Assembly (NCBI RefSeq): GCF_025998815.1
Contig: NZ_AP026678.1
Span: forward strand, 3,224,001 to 3,288,000
Source of the DNA: Ignavibacterium sp.
GTDB lineage: Bacteria > Bacteroidota > Ignavibacteria > Ignavibacteriales > Ignavibacteriaceae
Reading direction: 5' to 3'
DNA: 64,000 nucleotides
In this document: in pieces, positions 1 to 8,703 of the stretch
Position numbering within the stretch: position 1 is the stretch's first letter
Layout: each line of letters starts with the position of its first letter
Notes under the pieces: generated by a model
Told to the model about the DNA's origin: nothing
What the model saw: only the letters and a program-made list of their open reading frames with translations
The model's database searches: none
Made by a program: the position numbers and the translations under genes

Positions 1-1
1 G

Positions 2-244
2 TATTCTTTAGGTGCATTCTTACTTGATAAAAATGATCCAACAAAAGTGATAGCAAGAACAAAAGAACCGATACTCACAGCAAACGAAAATGAAAGAGAA
101 GGTTATGTCCCGAATGTTATTTATACTTGTGGTGGACAGATTTTTAATGGCAACCTGATTATTCCATATGCAATGTCTGATTATGCAAGCAGCTTTGCAA
201 TTCTTCCACTTGAAGATTTAATTAATGAGATGGTAAAAGTTTAA
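2..244 (+). CDS. GH130 family glycosidase/phosphorylase, C-terminal fragment (5' end outside window)
   Basis: Open reading frame entering from the left edge; only the last 80 residues are visible. It contains YSLGAFLLD, a D-P-x-K-V-I-A-R segment and YVPNVIY, which match the C-terminal blade region of GH130 beta-mannoside phosphorylases/hydrolases (established family resemblance). It ends 5 bp before a second GH130-like gene, so the two are probably co-transcribed paralogues. Members of this family split beta-mannosides by phosphorolysis or hydrolysis in the cytoplasm or periplasm; the catalytic part of this protein lies outside the window, so substrate and activity cannot be judged. Confidence 0.75.
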   Translation, partial: YSLGAFLLDKNDPTKVIARTKEPILTANENEREGYVPNVIYTCGGQIFNGNLIIPYAMSDYASSFAILPLEDLINEMVKV

Positions 245-249
245 CGAAT

Positions 250-1302
250 ATGATAAAGAGGTATGAATCAAATCCAATCATAAAACCCGAAGACATTTCA
301 ATTGAAAATGATGAGTTAGAAATTTTTGGTGTATTTAATCCCGCAGCAACAAAATTTAAAGATGAAATTCTTTTACTCCTTCGTGTTGCATTAAAAGCAA
401 AATCGGAGAAAGATTGGATTAAAATTCCTGTTGCTGATAAAAATGATTCATTCAATATTAAAATACTGAAATGGAAAAAACATAAATTACTGAAAGTAGA
501 AGATAATGATGCAAGATTCATTGATATAAACGGAATAAGATATCTTACTTCAATCAGTTTATTTTATCTTGCACGAAGTGAAGATGGGATTCATTTCAAA
601 ATAAGCAGAACTCCAGTATTTACACCTTCTGCTGACTACGAGATTTATGGTGTTGAAGATCCAAGGATTATAAACATCGGAGAAAAATATTATATAACCT
701 ACACAGCAGTCTCCGAAAATGGTTTCTGCACTGGTTTAGCTTCCACGGAAGACTTTAGAAAATTTGAAAGACTTGGAATTATTTTCCCGCCGGAAAACAA
801 AGATGTAGTTTTCTTTCCGGAAAGAATTAATGGAAAATATTTTTCTTTACATCGTCCGACTGTTTCATTTATTGGAAAACCATCAATTTGGATTGCTCAG
901 TCAGATGATTTAATTCATTGGGGAGAACATAGATTGTTTTTAACTCCAACGAATAACAAGTGGGAAAGAACCAAAATTGGTGCTGGACCTCAACCACTTT
1001 TAACAGATAAAGGTTGGCTTATATTTTACCATTCCTGCGGAGATAATCAAATATATTCTATGAATTTAATTTTAACAGAGAAGAATAATCCTCAAAAAAT
1101 AATTGGCAAATCAACTAAACCTATTCTCACACCTCGATATAAATATGAAAAAGTTGGTGTAGTTCCGAATGTTGTTTTCTGCAATGGATGGATTGCTAAC
1201 GATTATGAAAAAATTCTGATTTATTATGGCGCAGCAGATAAATATGTAGCTTTAGCAGAAACATCACTTGACTTTCTATTTTCCAGTCTGAAAACACTTT
1301 AA
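250..1302 (+). CDS. GH130 family glycoside phosphorylase/hydrolase
   Basis: 350-residue protein, normal length for GH130, the five-bladed beta-propeller family acting on beta-mannosides. Visible family marks are the N-terminal NPII, the YGVEDPRI segment with the expected acidic residue at about D137, FPERINGKYFSLHRP, and the C-terminal VGVVPNVVFCNG, which parallels the segment in the preceding partial gene. No signal peptide is apparent, suggesting a cytoplasmic enzyme. It starts 5 bp after the upstream GH130 gene, so a tandem pair in one transcript is likely. Phosphorylase versus hydrolase cannot be decided without aligning the phosphate-binding residues. Confidence 0.82.
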   Translation: MIKRYESNPIIKPEDISIENDELEIFGVFNPAATKFKDEILLLLRVALKAKSEKDWIKIPVADKNDSFNIKILKWKKHKLLKVEDNDARFIDINGIRYLTSISLFYLARSEDGIHFKISRTPVFTPSADYEIYGVEDPRIINIGEKYYITYTAVSENGFCTGLASTEDFRKFERLGIIFPPENKDVVFFPERINGKYFSLHRPTVSFIGKPSIWIAQSDDLIHWGEHRLFLTPTNNKWERTKIGAGPQPLLTDKGWLIFYHSCGDNQIYSMNLILTEKNNPQKIIGKSTKPILTPRYKYEKVGVVPNVVFCNGWIANDYEKILIYYGAADKYVALAETSLDFLFSSLKTL

Positions 1303-1346
1303 ATAACACTTGTCATTAAAAATTATTAAACCGATTAAAAAGTTGC

Positions 1347-1394
1347 TTTCTAAATTTTTAGAAAAAAATTTTTTCTTTTTTCAGAAAAAAGAAA
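1347..1394. promoter_or_regulatory. Two adjacent palindromes upstream of the cbb3 cluster
   Basis: Two inverted repeats sit side by side in the gap before ccoI. One has arms TTTCTAAA and TTTAGAAA around TT (1347-1364). The second has 11-bp arms TTTCTTTTTTC and GAAAAAAGAAA around a single A (1372-1394). The second arm pair is followed by A/T-rich DNA rather than a clean T-run, so it could act either as a weak terminator for the GH130 gene or as a protein-binding operator for the oxidase operon. A smaller palindrome (TTCAG, 5-nt spacer, CTGAA) lies at 1463-1477. Function is inference. Confidence 0.3.
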
Positions 1395-1517
1395 TATTCA
1401 GATAAAAATATCTTATTTTTGTTCAAAATAATTTTTTTCTGATGGCATATTGTTGGTAAATGTTCAGAAACCCTGAATTTAAACATGCATCTGATTGAGC
1501 AAATAAGTTAATTTTTA

Positions 1518-3935
1518 ATGAACGAAACTTCTACAAAAAGTGTAAAGCTGATTTGTTACCATTGTGGACAGGATTGTCCGGATGATTCAATTCAAATTGA
1601 AGATAAAAATTTTTGTTGCAATGGTTGTAAAACTGTTTACGAAATTCTGAATCAGAATCAGCTTTGTAGTTACTATAACTTTGAAAATAATCCTGGAATT
1701 TCTCCTGCAAGTGTATCAGATAAGAAGTATGATTATCTTGACGAACCGGATGTAATAGAAAAGCTTACTGATTTTAGAGATGATAAATACACATCACTAA
1801 CTTTTTACATTCCCCAAATGCATTGCAGCAGTTGTATCTGGTTGCTTGAAAATCTTTATAAACTAAATTCTGCTGTAGTTTTATCCAAAGTAAATTTTGT
1901 TAGAAAAGAATTAAGCGTAAGATATCTTCACGAAAAATTATCACTCAAGGAATTAGTAAAGCTTCTTGCGTCGATTGGTTATGAGCCACAAATATCGCTT
2001 GATAGTGTTGAATCGAAAAAAGAAAAGCATCCGAACAGACATCTCTACTATAAGATTGGAATTGCAGGATTTGCTTTCGGTAATATAATGCTGTTTTCGT
2101 TCCCCGAATATTTTTCAATTGATATTACAGAAACTTTTCTCAAAAAATTTTTTTCGTATTTAAATCTGATATTGGCTCTTCCTGTATTTTTTTATTCTGC
2201 ATCCGATTATTTCATCTCTGCATTCAAAGGTTTGCGTAAAAAAGTAATAAACATTGATGTTCCTATTTCACTTGGAATACTTGTTTTGTTTATAAGAAGT
2301 GCTTATGAAATTCTTTTCAATGTTGGTGCTGGTTATTTTGATTCGATGACAGGATTGGTTTTCTTTTTACTGATTGGAAAAATACTGCAGGAAAAAACTT
2401 ATGATGCTCTGAATTTTGAGCGGGATTATAAAGCATATTTTCCGCTTTCTGTTACAATCAAGCAGAATGAAAACGAAAAATCTATCCCGGTTTCAAAGCT
2501 GATGATTGGTAACAGAATACTTGTAAGAAAAAATGAAATCATTCCAGCGGATTCTATTTTAATAAATGGAGAAGGAATTATTGATTATAGTTTTGTTACC
2601 GGAGAATCTCATCCTGTTTCCAAAGTTAGTGGCGAAATGATTTTTGCCGGTGGCAGACAACTCGGCGGTGCAATCGAATTGGAAGTAATTAAAGAAGTTT
2701 CGCAAAGCTACCTGACAAGATTATGGAACAACGACACATTCAATAAAGCAGGTGAAAGCTATTTTACAAGATTTTCGAACACAGTTAGTAAATATTTTAC
2801 AATAATCGTTCTTTTGATTGCCATTGGTGCCGGAAGTTATTGGTTAACAGTGGACTTGAAAACAGCTGTTCATGTTTTCACTTCTGTACTGATTGTTGCT
2901 TGTCCATGTGCTCTTGCTTTATCAACACCGTTTACTCTTGGAAATGCGATGAGAATTTTCGGAAGAAATAAATTTTATCTGAAGAATTCATCAGTAATAG
3001 AAGATATGGCTAAGGTTGATGAAATTGTTTTTGATAAAACAGGGACTATAACAGAATCCGGTAAGGCAGATATAATTTTTCACGGAAAAGTGCTGACGCC
3101 ATTTGAACAGAAACTGGTCAAATCACTTGTAAGAAATTCAACTCATCCTTTAAGCAAACGAATTTATGATTCAATAGATTTAAATGAAGTTTTTCCTGTT
3201 ACCAGGTTTGAAGAAAAACCTGGCTTCGGAATTTCAGGTGTAATTTATGGTAATGAATTAAAGCTCGGATCAGCAAAGTTTGTCGGTGAAGAGAAAGATA
3301 TAGATGATAATCTTCAGACAAAAATTCATTTATCAATTAACGGACAAGTTGTTGGTAAATTCATTGTTGCAAATTCATATCGTGAAGGAATTTCTGATGT
3401 TATAAAAAGACTAAAATCAGATTATCATCTTAGTCTTCTTTCCGGGGACAATGAAGGAGAAAAAACCACACTTGAAAATTTCTTCGGTAAAGAATCGAAT
3501 TTAAATTTTCGTCAATCTCCTGAGGATAAACTGATTTTTGTAAAAGAACAGCAACTGAAAGGCAAGAAAGTTTTAATGCTTGGTGATGGATTGAATGATG
3601 CAGGTGCGCTTAGCCAAAGTGATGTTGGAATTGCAGTAACCGATGATATCAGTAACTTCTCACCTGCTTGCGATGCAATATTGCACGGTAGTGAGTTGAA
3701 GAAGATGCCACAATTTCTGGCTTATTCCAAAGACAGCGTAAAAATTATTTATGCCAGTTTTATAATTTCATTTTTGTATAATCTTATAGGGCTGTCTTTT
3801 GCAGTCGAGGCAATGCTTTCACCAATTTTAGCGGCTATACTAATGCCGGTCAGTTCAATTTCGGTAGTTTTATTTGCAACTGTTATGACTAACATCTTTG
3901 GTAAGAAGCGAGGTTTGTCATCGAAGTTATTGTAA
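1518..3935 (+). CDS. ccoI: Copper-translocating P1B-type ATPase for cbb3 oxidase assembly (CcoI/FixI-like)
   Basis: 805-residue P-type ATPase. The N terminus carries a cysteine-rich metal-binding domain (C13-x2-C16, C20 and a CCNGC motif) typical of CcoI, followed by an HMA domain with CSSC at about 103-106. The transmembrane CPC metal site is at about 462-464, TGES marks the actuator domain, DKTGT contains the phosphorylated D506, and GDGLND is the hinge motif. It exports or delivers copper needed for the CuB centre of cytochrome cbb3 oxidase. Position directly before ccoS and ccoNO supports the assembly role over general copper detoxification. The stop codon falls inside the reading frame of ccoS. 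Confidence 0.93.
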   Translation: MNETSTKSVKLICYHCGQDCPDDSIQIEDKNFCCNGCKTVYEILNQNQLCSYYNFENNPGISPASVSDKKYDYLDEPDVIEKLTDFRDDKYTSLTFYIPQMHCSSCIWLLENLYKLNSAVVLSKVNFVRKELSVRYLHEKLSLKELVKLLASIGYEPQISLDSVESKKEKHPNRHLYYKIGIAGFAFGNIMLFSFPEYFSIDITETFLKKFFSYLNLILALPVFFYSASDYFISAFKGLRKKVINIDVPISLGILVLFIRSAYEILFNVGAGYFDSMTGLVFFLLIGKILQEKTYDALNFERDYKAYFPLSVTIKQNENEKSIPVSKLMIGNRILVRKNEIIPADSILINGEGIIDYSFVTGESHPVSKVSGEMIFAGGRQLGGAIELEVIKEVSQSYLTRLWNNDTFNKAGESYFTRFSNTVSKYFTIIVLLIAIGAGSYWLTVDLKTAVHVFTSVLIVACPCALALSTPFTLGNAMRIFGRNKFYLKNSSVIEDMAKVDEIVFDKTGTITESGKADIIFHGKVLTPFEQKLVKSLVRNSTHPLSKRIYDSIDLNEVFPVTRFEEKPGFGISGVIYGNELKLGSAKFVGEEKDIDDNLQTKIHLSINGQVVGKFIVANSYREGISDVIKRLKSDYHLSLLSGDNEGEKTTLENFFGKESNLNFRQSPEDKLIFVKEQQLKGKKVLMLGDGLNDAGALSQSDVGIAVTDDISNFSPACDAILHGSELKKMPQFLAYSKDSVKIIYASFIISFLYNLIGLSFAVEAMLSPILAAILMPVSSISVVLFATVMTNIFGKKRGLSSKLL

Positions 3936-4096
3936 TTTTAATTGGTGCAAGTTTATTAGTCGCAATCGGATTTTTGATTGCATTTATATGGAGTGTAAAA
4001 TCCGGACAGTATCAGGATACTTACACTCCTTCAGTAAGAATTTTATTAGATGAAGAGAAAAAAGAACAAAATCAAAATAACAACTCTAAAAAGTAA
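3920..4096 (+). CDS. ccoS: cbb3-type oxidase assembly protein CcoS, no canonical start codon
   Basis: A short frame overlapping the 3' end of ccoI encodes one transmembrane helix followed by WSVKSGQYQDTYTPSVRIL and a charged tail ending SKK, the recognisable CcoS pattern (single-span protein needed to load copper/haem into cbb3 oxidase). The frame is closed by a TAA at 3902-3904, and between that stop and the conserved WxVKSGQ there is no ATG or GTG; the only TTG (3974) is in the middle of the membrane helix. I give ATC at 3920 as a provisional start, 6 bp after GCGAGG; ATT at 3929 or 3935 is equally possible. Identity is confident, the start is not. Confidence 0.72.
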   Translation: MEVIVILIGASLLVAIGFLIAFIWSVKSGQYQDTYTPSVRILLDEEKKEQNQNNNSKK

Positions 4097-4114
4097 TTAT
4101 AGGAGAATTATTAT

Positions 4115-6244
4115 ATGGAGTTAGAAAAATTCAGTTATGATAATAAGATTGTCCGGAACTTTGCATTTGCAACAATGCTCTGGGGTGTTGTTGGTATGTT
4201 GGTCGGATTACTTATTGCTACTCAGCTTTTTGCACCTGAACTTAACTTCAGTATTCCCTTTCTGACATTCGGAAGAATAAGACCATTGCATACCAACGCT
4301 GTAATTTTTGCATTTGTTGGAAATGCGATTTTTATGGGAATTTATTATTCGCTGCCGAGACTACTTAAAACTCCAATGTACAGTAAGCTTTTAAGTGCCA
4401 TTCATTTCTGGGGATGGCAATTAATTATTGTAGCTGCAGCAATAACTTTACCATTAGGTATTACAACTTCGAAAGAATATGCTGAGCTTGAATGGCCAAT
4501 CGATATTGCAATCACACTTGTTTGGGTTGTCTTTGGAATAAATATGATTGGAACAATTCTGAAAAGAAGAGAAAGTCATATTTATGTAGCAATTTGGTTT
4601 TACATCGCAACCTGGGTTACTGTAGCTGTACTTCACATTGTAAATTCATTTGAAATACCTGTAACATTTCTTAAAAGTTATTCACTTTATGCAGGTGTTC
4701 AGGATGCTTTGGTTCAGTGGTGGTATGGACATAACGCTGTAGCATTCTTTCTTACAACTCCATACCTCGGCTTGATGTATTATTATCTTCCGAAAGCCGC
4801 TAATCGACCGGTTTATTCTTATCGTTTATCAATCTTACATTTCTGGACCTTGATATTTATATACATCTGGGCTGGTCCGCATCATTTACTTTATTCTGCA
4901 TTACCGGATTGGGCACAATCATTAGGAACAGTATTTTCTGTAATGTTAATTGCTCCTTCCTGGGGTGGAATGATAAATGGTCTGCTTACTCTTCGTGGTG
5001 CGTGGGACAGAGTTCGTCAGGATCCAATTCTCAAATTTATGGTTGTTGCTGTAACTGCTTACGGTATGGCAACATTTGAAGGACCAACTCTTTCACTTAA
5101 GAATGTAAATGCAATTGCACACTTTACTGACTGGATAATTGCGCACGTGCATGTTGGTGCTTTGGGTTGGAATGGATTTTTAACCTTTGGAATTCTTTAT
5201 TGGTTAATTCCAAAATTATGGCGAACAAATTTGTATTCTGTTAAAATGGCTAATGTTCACTTCTGGATTGGATTTTTAGGAATTGTCTTCTATGCATTAT
5301 CTATGTGGTTTTCAGGAATTACTCAATCGTTGATGTGGAAGCAATTTAATGATCTTGGAACTTTACAGTATCCAAACTTTCTTGAAACTGTTCTTCAGAT
5401 TGTACCAATGTACATAATCAGAGCTACAGGTGGCACACTTTATTTAACAGGTGTTGTTCTGATGATTTACAACCTTGTTAAAACAATCAAACAAGGTTCA
5501 TTCCTTGCTGAAGAAACTGCAGAAGCTCCTGCTCTTCATCCTTTCAAGGATCCATTTAAGAAAGGAACAAGACATCGTTGGCTTGAAGGTAAACCCGTTT
5601 ATTTCACCATTGCTTCACTTATCGTTATTCTTATTGGTGGAATTGTGGAATTCGTTCCAACATTTTTGATAAAATCAAATATTCCTACAATTGCTTCTGT
5701 TAAACCTTATACTCCGTTAGAACTTCAGGGCAGAGATATTTATATAAGAGAAGCCTGCAATAGCTGTCACTCACAGCTGGTTCGTCCATTCAGATCAGAA
5801 ACTGAAAGATATGGTGAGTACTCAAAAGCAGGTGAATATGTTTATGATCATCCTTTCCTTTGGGGTTCGAAACGAACAGGACCTGACTTACACAGAGTTG
5901 GTGGTAAATATCCAAACTCCTGGCATTATCTGCATATGGAAAATCCAAGGTCAATGTCTCCGGGTTCTTTAATGCCACCTTATCCCTGGCTTCTCGAAAA
6001 TGATTTGAACACATCAACTACGGCAGCAAAGATAAATGCATTAAGAAAAATTGGAGTACCTTATCCTGAAGGTTACGAGGATATTGCAAATGATGAACTC
6101 GTAAAACAAGCAGACGCAATTGCTCTTGATTTGCAGAAAAACGGAATTCCTGCAGAACCACAAAAAGAGATAATTGCATTGATTGCATACTTGCAGAGAT
6201 TGGGTACTGATATTAAAGTTAATAATCAAACGGCGCAGAAGTAA
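4115..6244 (+). CDS. ccoNO: Fused cbb3 cytochrome c oxidase subunits I and II (CcoN-CcoO)
   Basis: 709-residue fusion. Residues 1 to about 460 are the multi-span catalytic subunit CcoN: haem and CuB ligands are visible in RPLHTNAV, WWYGHNAV, GPHHLLYSALPDWAQ and AHVHVGALGWNG. After a hydrophilic linker, a membrane anchor at about 495-520 begins CcoO, a monohaem cytochrome c with CNSCH (C548), QLVRPF, GPDLHRVGGKY and the MPPYPWL segment holding the axial methionine. The enzyme reduces oxygen at high affinity and pumps protons. A fused CcoNO is known in Bacteroidota relatives. A good ribosome site (AGGAG, 4102-4106) precedes the ATG. Next genes supply CcoQ and CcoP. Confidence 0.95.
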   Translation: MELEKFSYDNKIVRNFAFATMLWGVVGMLVGLLIATQLFAPELNFSIPFLTFGRIRPLHTNAVIFAFVGNAIFMGIYYSLPRLLKTPMYSKLLSAIHFWGWQLIIVAAAITLPLGITTSKEYAELEWPIDIAITLVWVVFGINMIGTILKRRESHIYVAIWFYIATWVTVAVLHIVNSFEIPVTFLKSYSLYAGVQDALVQWWYGHNAVAFFLTTPYLGLMYYYLPKAANRPVYSYRLSILHFWTLIFIYIWAGPHHLLYSALPDWAQSLGTVFSVMLIAPSWGGMINGLLTLRGAWDRVRQDPILKFMVVAVTAYGMATFEGPTLSLKNVNAIAHFTDWIIAHVHVGALGWNGFLTFGILYWLIPKLWRTNLYSVKMANVHFWIGFLGIVFYALSMWFSGITQSLMWKQFNDLGTLQYPNFLETVLQIVPMYIIRATGGTLYLTGVVLMIYNLVKTIKQGSFLAEETAEAPALHPFKDPFKKGTRHRWLEGKPVYFTIASLIVILIGGIVEFVPTFLIKSNIPTIASVKPYTPLELQGRDIYIREACNSCHSQLVRPFRSETERYGEYSKAGEYVYDHPFLWGSKRTGPDLHRVGGKYPNSWHYLHMENPRSMSPGSLMPPYPWLLENDLNTSTTAAKINALRKIGVPYPEGYEDIANDELVKQADAIALDLQKNGIPAEPQKEIIALIAYLQRLGTDIKVNNQTAQK

Positions 6245-6245
6245 A

Positions 6246-6452
6246 ATGTATAAAGAAATTTTACAATCAATTGAAGGCGTTGAAATTTATCCGATTATAT
6301 CTTTAATCGTGTTTGTGTTGTTTTTTATAGTTGTAACTATCAGCTTGATAAGAATGGATAAAAATTATATCAACGAAATGAAACAACTACCTTTAAATAA
6401 TGAAGACAATAAAAAAATAAATTCAGGTGAATTAAATGAAAAACATGCTTAA
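6246..6452 (+). CDS. ccoQ: cbb3 oxidase small subunit CcoQ-like
   Basis: 68-residue protein starting 1 bp after the ccoNO stop. It has one transmembrane helix at about residues 16-36 followed by a charged tail, the shape expected of CcoQ, a small accessory subunit that stabilises the cbb3 complex. A longer frame opens at 6183 inside ccoNO, but the ATG at 6246 gives the family-like N terminus MYKEILQSIEG. The 3' end overlaps ccoP by 17 bp, implying translational coupling. Sequence conservation of CcoQ is low, so the call rests mainly on position, size and topology. Confidence 0.8.
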   Translation: MYKEILQSIEGVEIYPIISLIVFVLFFIVVTISLIRMDKNYINEMKQLPLNNEDNKKINSGELNEKHA

Positions 6453-7257
6453 TTCATTTTCAATTAAAGTTTTATTTGCAGCTTTATCCTTAAGTGGATA
6501 TCTATTTGCTGCTGGTGAGGCAGATTATCCTGAAAACTACTACGATAAAGTTGCAATATTTTTAGTAGCTGTAATTATCCTTGCCTTCCTGGCTCTTGCT
6601 TATTTTGAAGGAAGACAAAAACCTGCTGCAGAAAAGAAGAAGTCAGTACTTTGGGAGAAAATAAAACAGTATCTGACTCGTTCAACACCAATCGAAAAAG
6701 AAAATGAAATTCTTCTTGTAGATCACAATTATGATGGAATAAGAGAGCTTGATAACAGAATTCCACCCTGGTTCAGTGGATTGTTCTATGTTACAATTCT
6801 TTTTTCTGTGTGGTATATGATTTACTACCACGTAGTTGATGCAGGTCCTTTGCAGGAACAGGAATATGCAGAAGAAGTTCGCATAGCTGAAATTAAAAAA
6901 GCCGAGCTTGTTAAATCCGGTGCACTGATAAATGAAGAAACCGTAACATTGTTAACTGATGTTGCTGATTTAAATGAAGGTAAAGAAATATTTACCAAAA
7001 ACTGTGTGGCTTGTCATGCTGCTGATGGCGGTGGATTAGTCGGACCAAATTTAACTGACGATTATTGGATTCACGGTGGTGGAATTAAAAATGTATTTAA
7101 GGTTATTAAATACGGTGTAACAAATAAGGGTATGCTTGCCTGGCAAAATCAGTTGAATCCAAAACAGATGCAGGCAGTTGCAAGCTATGTAATTTCGCTT
7201 CATGGCACCAAGCCAGCAAATCCCAAAGCTCCTGAGGGAGATATTTGGAAAGAGTAA
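6436..7257 (+). CDS. ccoP: cbb3 oxidase subunit III, monohaem CcoP
   Basis: 273 residues. The N terminus has a hydrophobic signal or anchor segment (about 8-26), further helices at about 38-58 and 115-136 with PPWFSGLFYVTILFSVWY, the FixP N-terminal signature, and one cytochrome c domain with CVACH (C190), GLVGPNLTDDYW and a late methionine (GMLAW). CcoP passes electrons from soluble donors to CcoO. Proteobacterial CcoP normally carries two haem c sites; only one CxxCH is present here, as in many Bacteroidota. It lies between ccoQ (17-bp overlap) and ccoG (29-bp gap). Confidence 0.93.
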   Translation: MKNMLNSFSIKVLFAALSLSGYLFAAGEADYPENYYDKVAIFLVAVIILAFLALAYFEGRQKPAAEKKKSVLWEKIKQYLTRSTPIEKENEILLVDHNYDGIRELDNRIPPWFSGLFYVTILFSVWYMIYYHVVDAGPLQEQEYAEEVRIAEIKKAELVKSGALINEETVTLLTDVADLNEGKEIFTKNCVACHAADGGGLVGPNLTDDYWIHGGGIKNVFKVIKYGVTNKGMLAWQNQLNPKQMQAVASYVISLHGTKPANPKAPEGDIWKE

Positions 7258-7286
7258 TTTAGTATAACATTCTTCCAGGGTTTATT

Positions 7287-8702
7287 ATGGATATCGAAAT
7301 ATTAGATGAAGAACATCAGGAATTTAGAAATCATTTAGCAACGGTTACCAAAGAAGGAAAAAGAAAATGGATCTTCCCGAAGAAACCTTCGGGAAGATTT
7401 TATAATGCACGAACGATAGTGAGTATTTTTCTGCTCGCATTTTTAATTATCACTCCCTTTATAAAAGTTAACGGACATCAGTTTCTTCTTCTTGATTTCC
7501 CCAACAGACATTTTATATTATTCGGCGTACCTTTTGGACCACACGATTTTCATTTGTTTGTTCTTGCAATGATTTCTTTTGTGGTATTTATTGTTTTGTT
7601 CACAGTGATATTCGGCAGAATATTTTGTGGTTGGATTTGCCCTCAAACAATTTTTATGGAAATGGTTTTTCGTAAAATAGAATACTGGATTGAAGGTGAT
7701 GCAATCCAACAAATCAAATTAAAGAAAGCTCCGTGGACAGCAAATAAAATTTTCAAGAAAGGATTGAAACACATAATCTTCTTTGCAATCTCTTTCTTCA
7801 TAGCTAATATTTTTCTTTCATACATAATCAGTATGGACAAACTGATTGAGATTGTAACTGATCCACCTTCACAACATCTGAGTGGATTATTTGCAATCAC
7901 AATATTCTCAGGAGTATTTTATTTCGTCTTCTCATATTTCCGTGAACAAGCTTGCACTCTTGTGTGTCCTTACGGAAGATTACAGGGAGTTTTACTTGAT
8001 CAGGATTCAATCGTTATTGCTTACGATTACAAGCGAGGTGAGCCAAGAGGTAAACTTAAAAAAGGAGAAGATTTCTCTAACAGAGGTGATTGTATTGATT
8101 GCCATCTTTGTGTTGATGTTTGTCCAACCGGAATAGACATAAGAAATGGGATTCAACTTGAGTGCGTAAATTGCACTGCTTGTATTGATGCCTGCGATAA
8201 TGTGATGGATAAAATTCAAAGACCGCGTGGATTAATCAGATATGCTTCACTGCGTAACATAGAGAATAAAGCCAAATTTAAATTCACACCCCGAATGATG
8301 CTTTACTCTGTGATACTTTTCATCCTTCTTTCGGTGCTAACTGTTCTAATGATTAACCGAACAGACTTTAGTGTTAATATCCTCAGGACACCCGGAATGT
8401 TGTTCCAACAACAACCTGATGGAACAATCAGTAATTTATATGATTTGAATCTTGTTAATAAAACATTCGATCCGACTGAAATAAAGTTAAAACTTGAAAA
8501 TCCATCTAATGGTGAATTGAAAATTATTGGTACTGATTTAAAACTTGAACCACAGCAGATTGTTGAAGCAAAGTTTATGATTCTTTTACCAAAGGAATCA
8601 ATTACGAAAATGAATACACCAATTGAAATTGGTGTTTATGATGGAGATAAACTTATCAGGAAAATTAAAACTTCATTTTTAGGTCCTGTGGAGAAAAAAT
8701 AA
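7287..8702 (+). CDS. ccoG: cbb3 oxidase accessory 4Fe-4S ferredoxin-type membrane protein CcoG
   Basis: 471 residues with about five membrane helices. Cysteine motifs include CGWICPQ (C114), CTLVCPYG, and two ferredoxin clusters CIDCHLCVDVCPTG and CVNCTACIDACD, all hallmarks of CcoG/FixG/RdxA. The C-terminal third is a periplasmic Ig-like domain (IG_FixG type). CcoG is thought to reduce cupric to cuprous ion for cbb3 assembly. It follows ccoP by 29 bp and is followed after 1 bp by ccoH, so they are clearly one operon. Confidence 0.94.
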   Translation: MDIEILDEEHQEFRNHLATVTKEGKRKWIFPKKPSGRFYNARTIVSIFLLAFLIITPFIKVNGHQFLLLDFPNRHFILFGVPFGPHDFHLFVLAMISFVVFIVLFTVIFGRIFCGWICPQTIFMEMVFRKIEYWIEGDAIQQIKLKKAPWTANKIFKKGLKHIIFFAISFFIANIFLSYIISMDKLIEIVTDPPSQHLSGLFAITIFSGVFYFVFSYFREQACTLVCPYGRLQGVLLDQDSIVIAYDYKRGEPRGKLKKGEDFSNRGDCIDCHLCVDVCPTGIDIRNGIQLECVNCTACIDACDNVMDKIQRPRGLIRYASLRNIENKAKFKFTPRMMLYSVILFILLSVLTVLMINRTDFSVNILRTPGMLFQQQPDGTISNLYDLNLVNKTFDPTEIKLKLENPSNGELKIIGTDLKLEPQQIVEAKFMILLPKESITKMNTPIEIGVYDGDKLIRKIKTSFLGPVEKK

Positions 8703-8703
8703 A

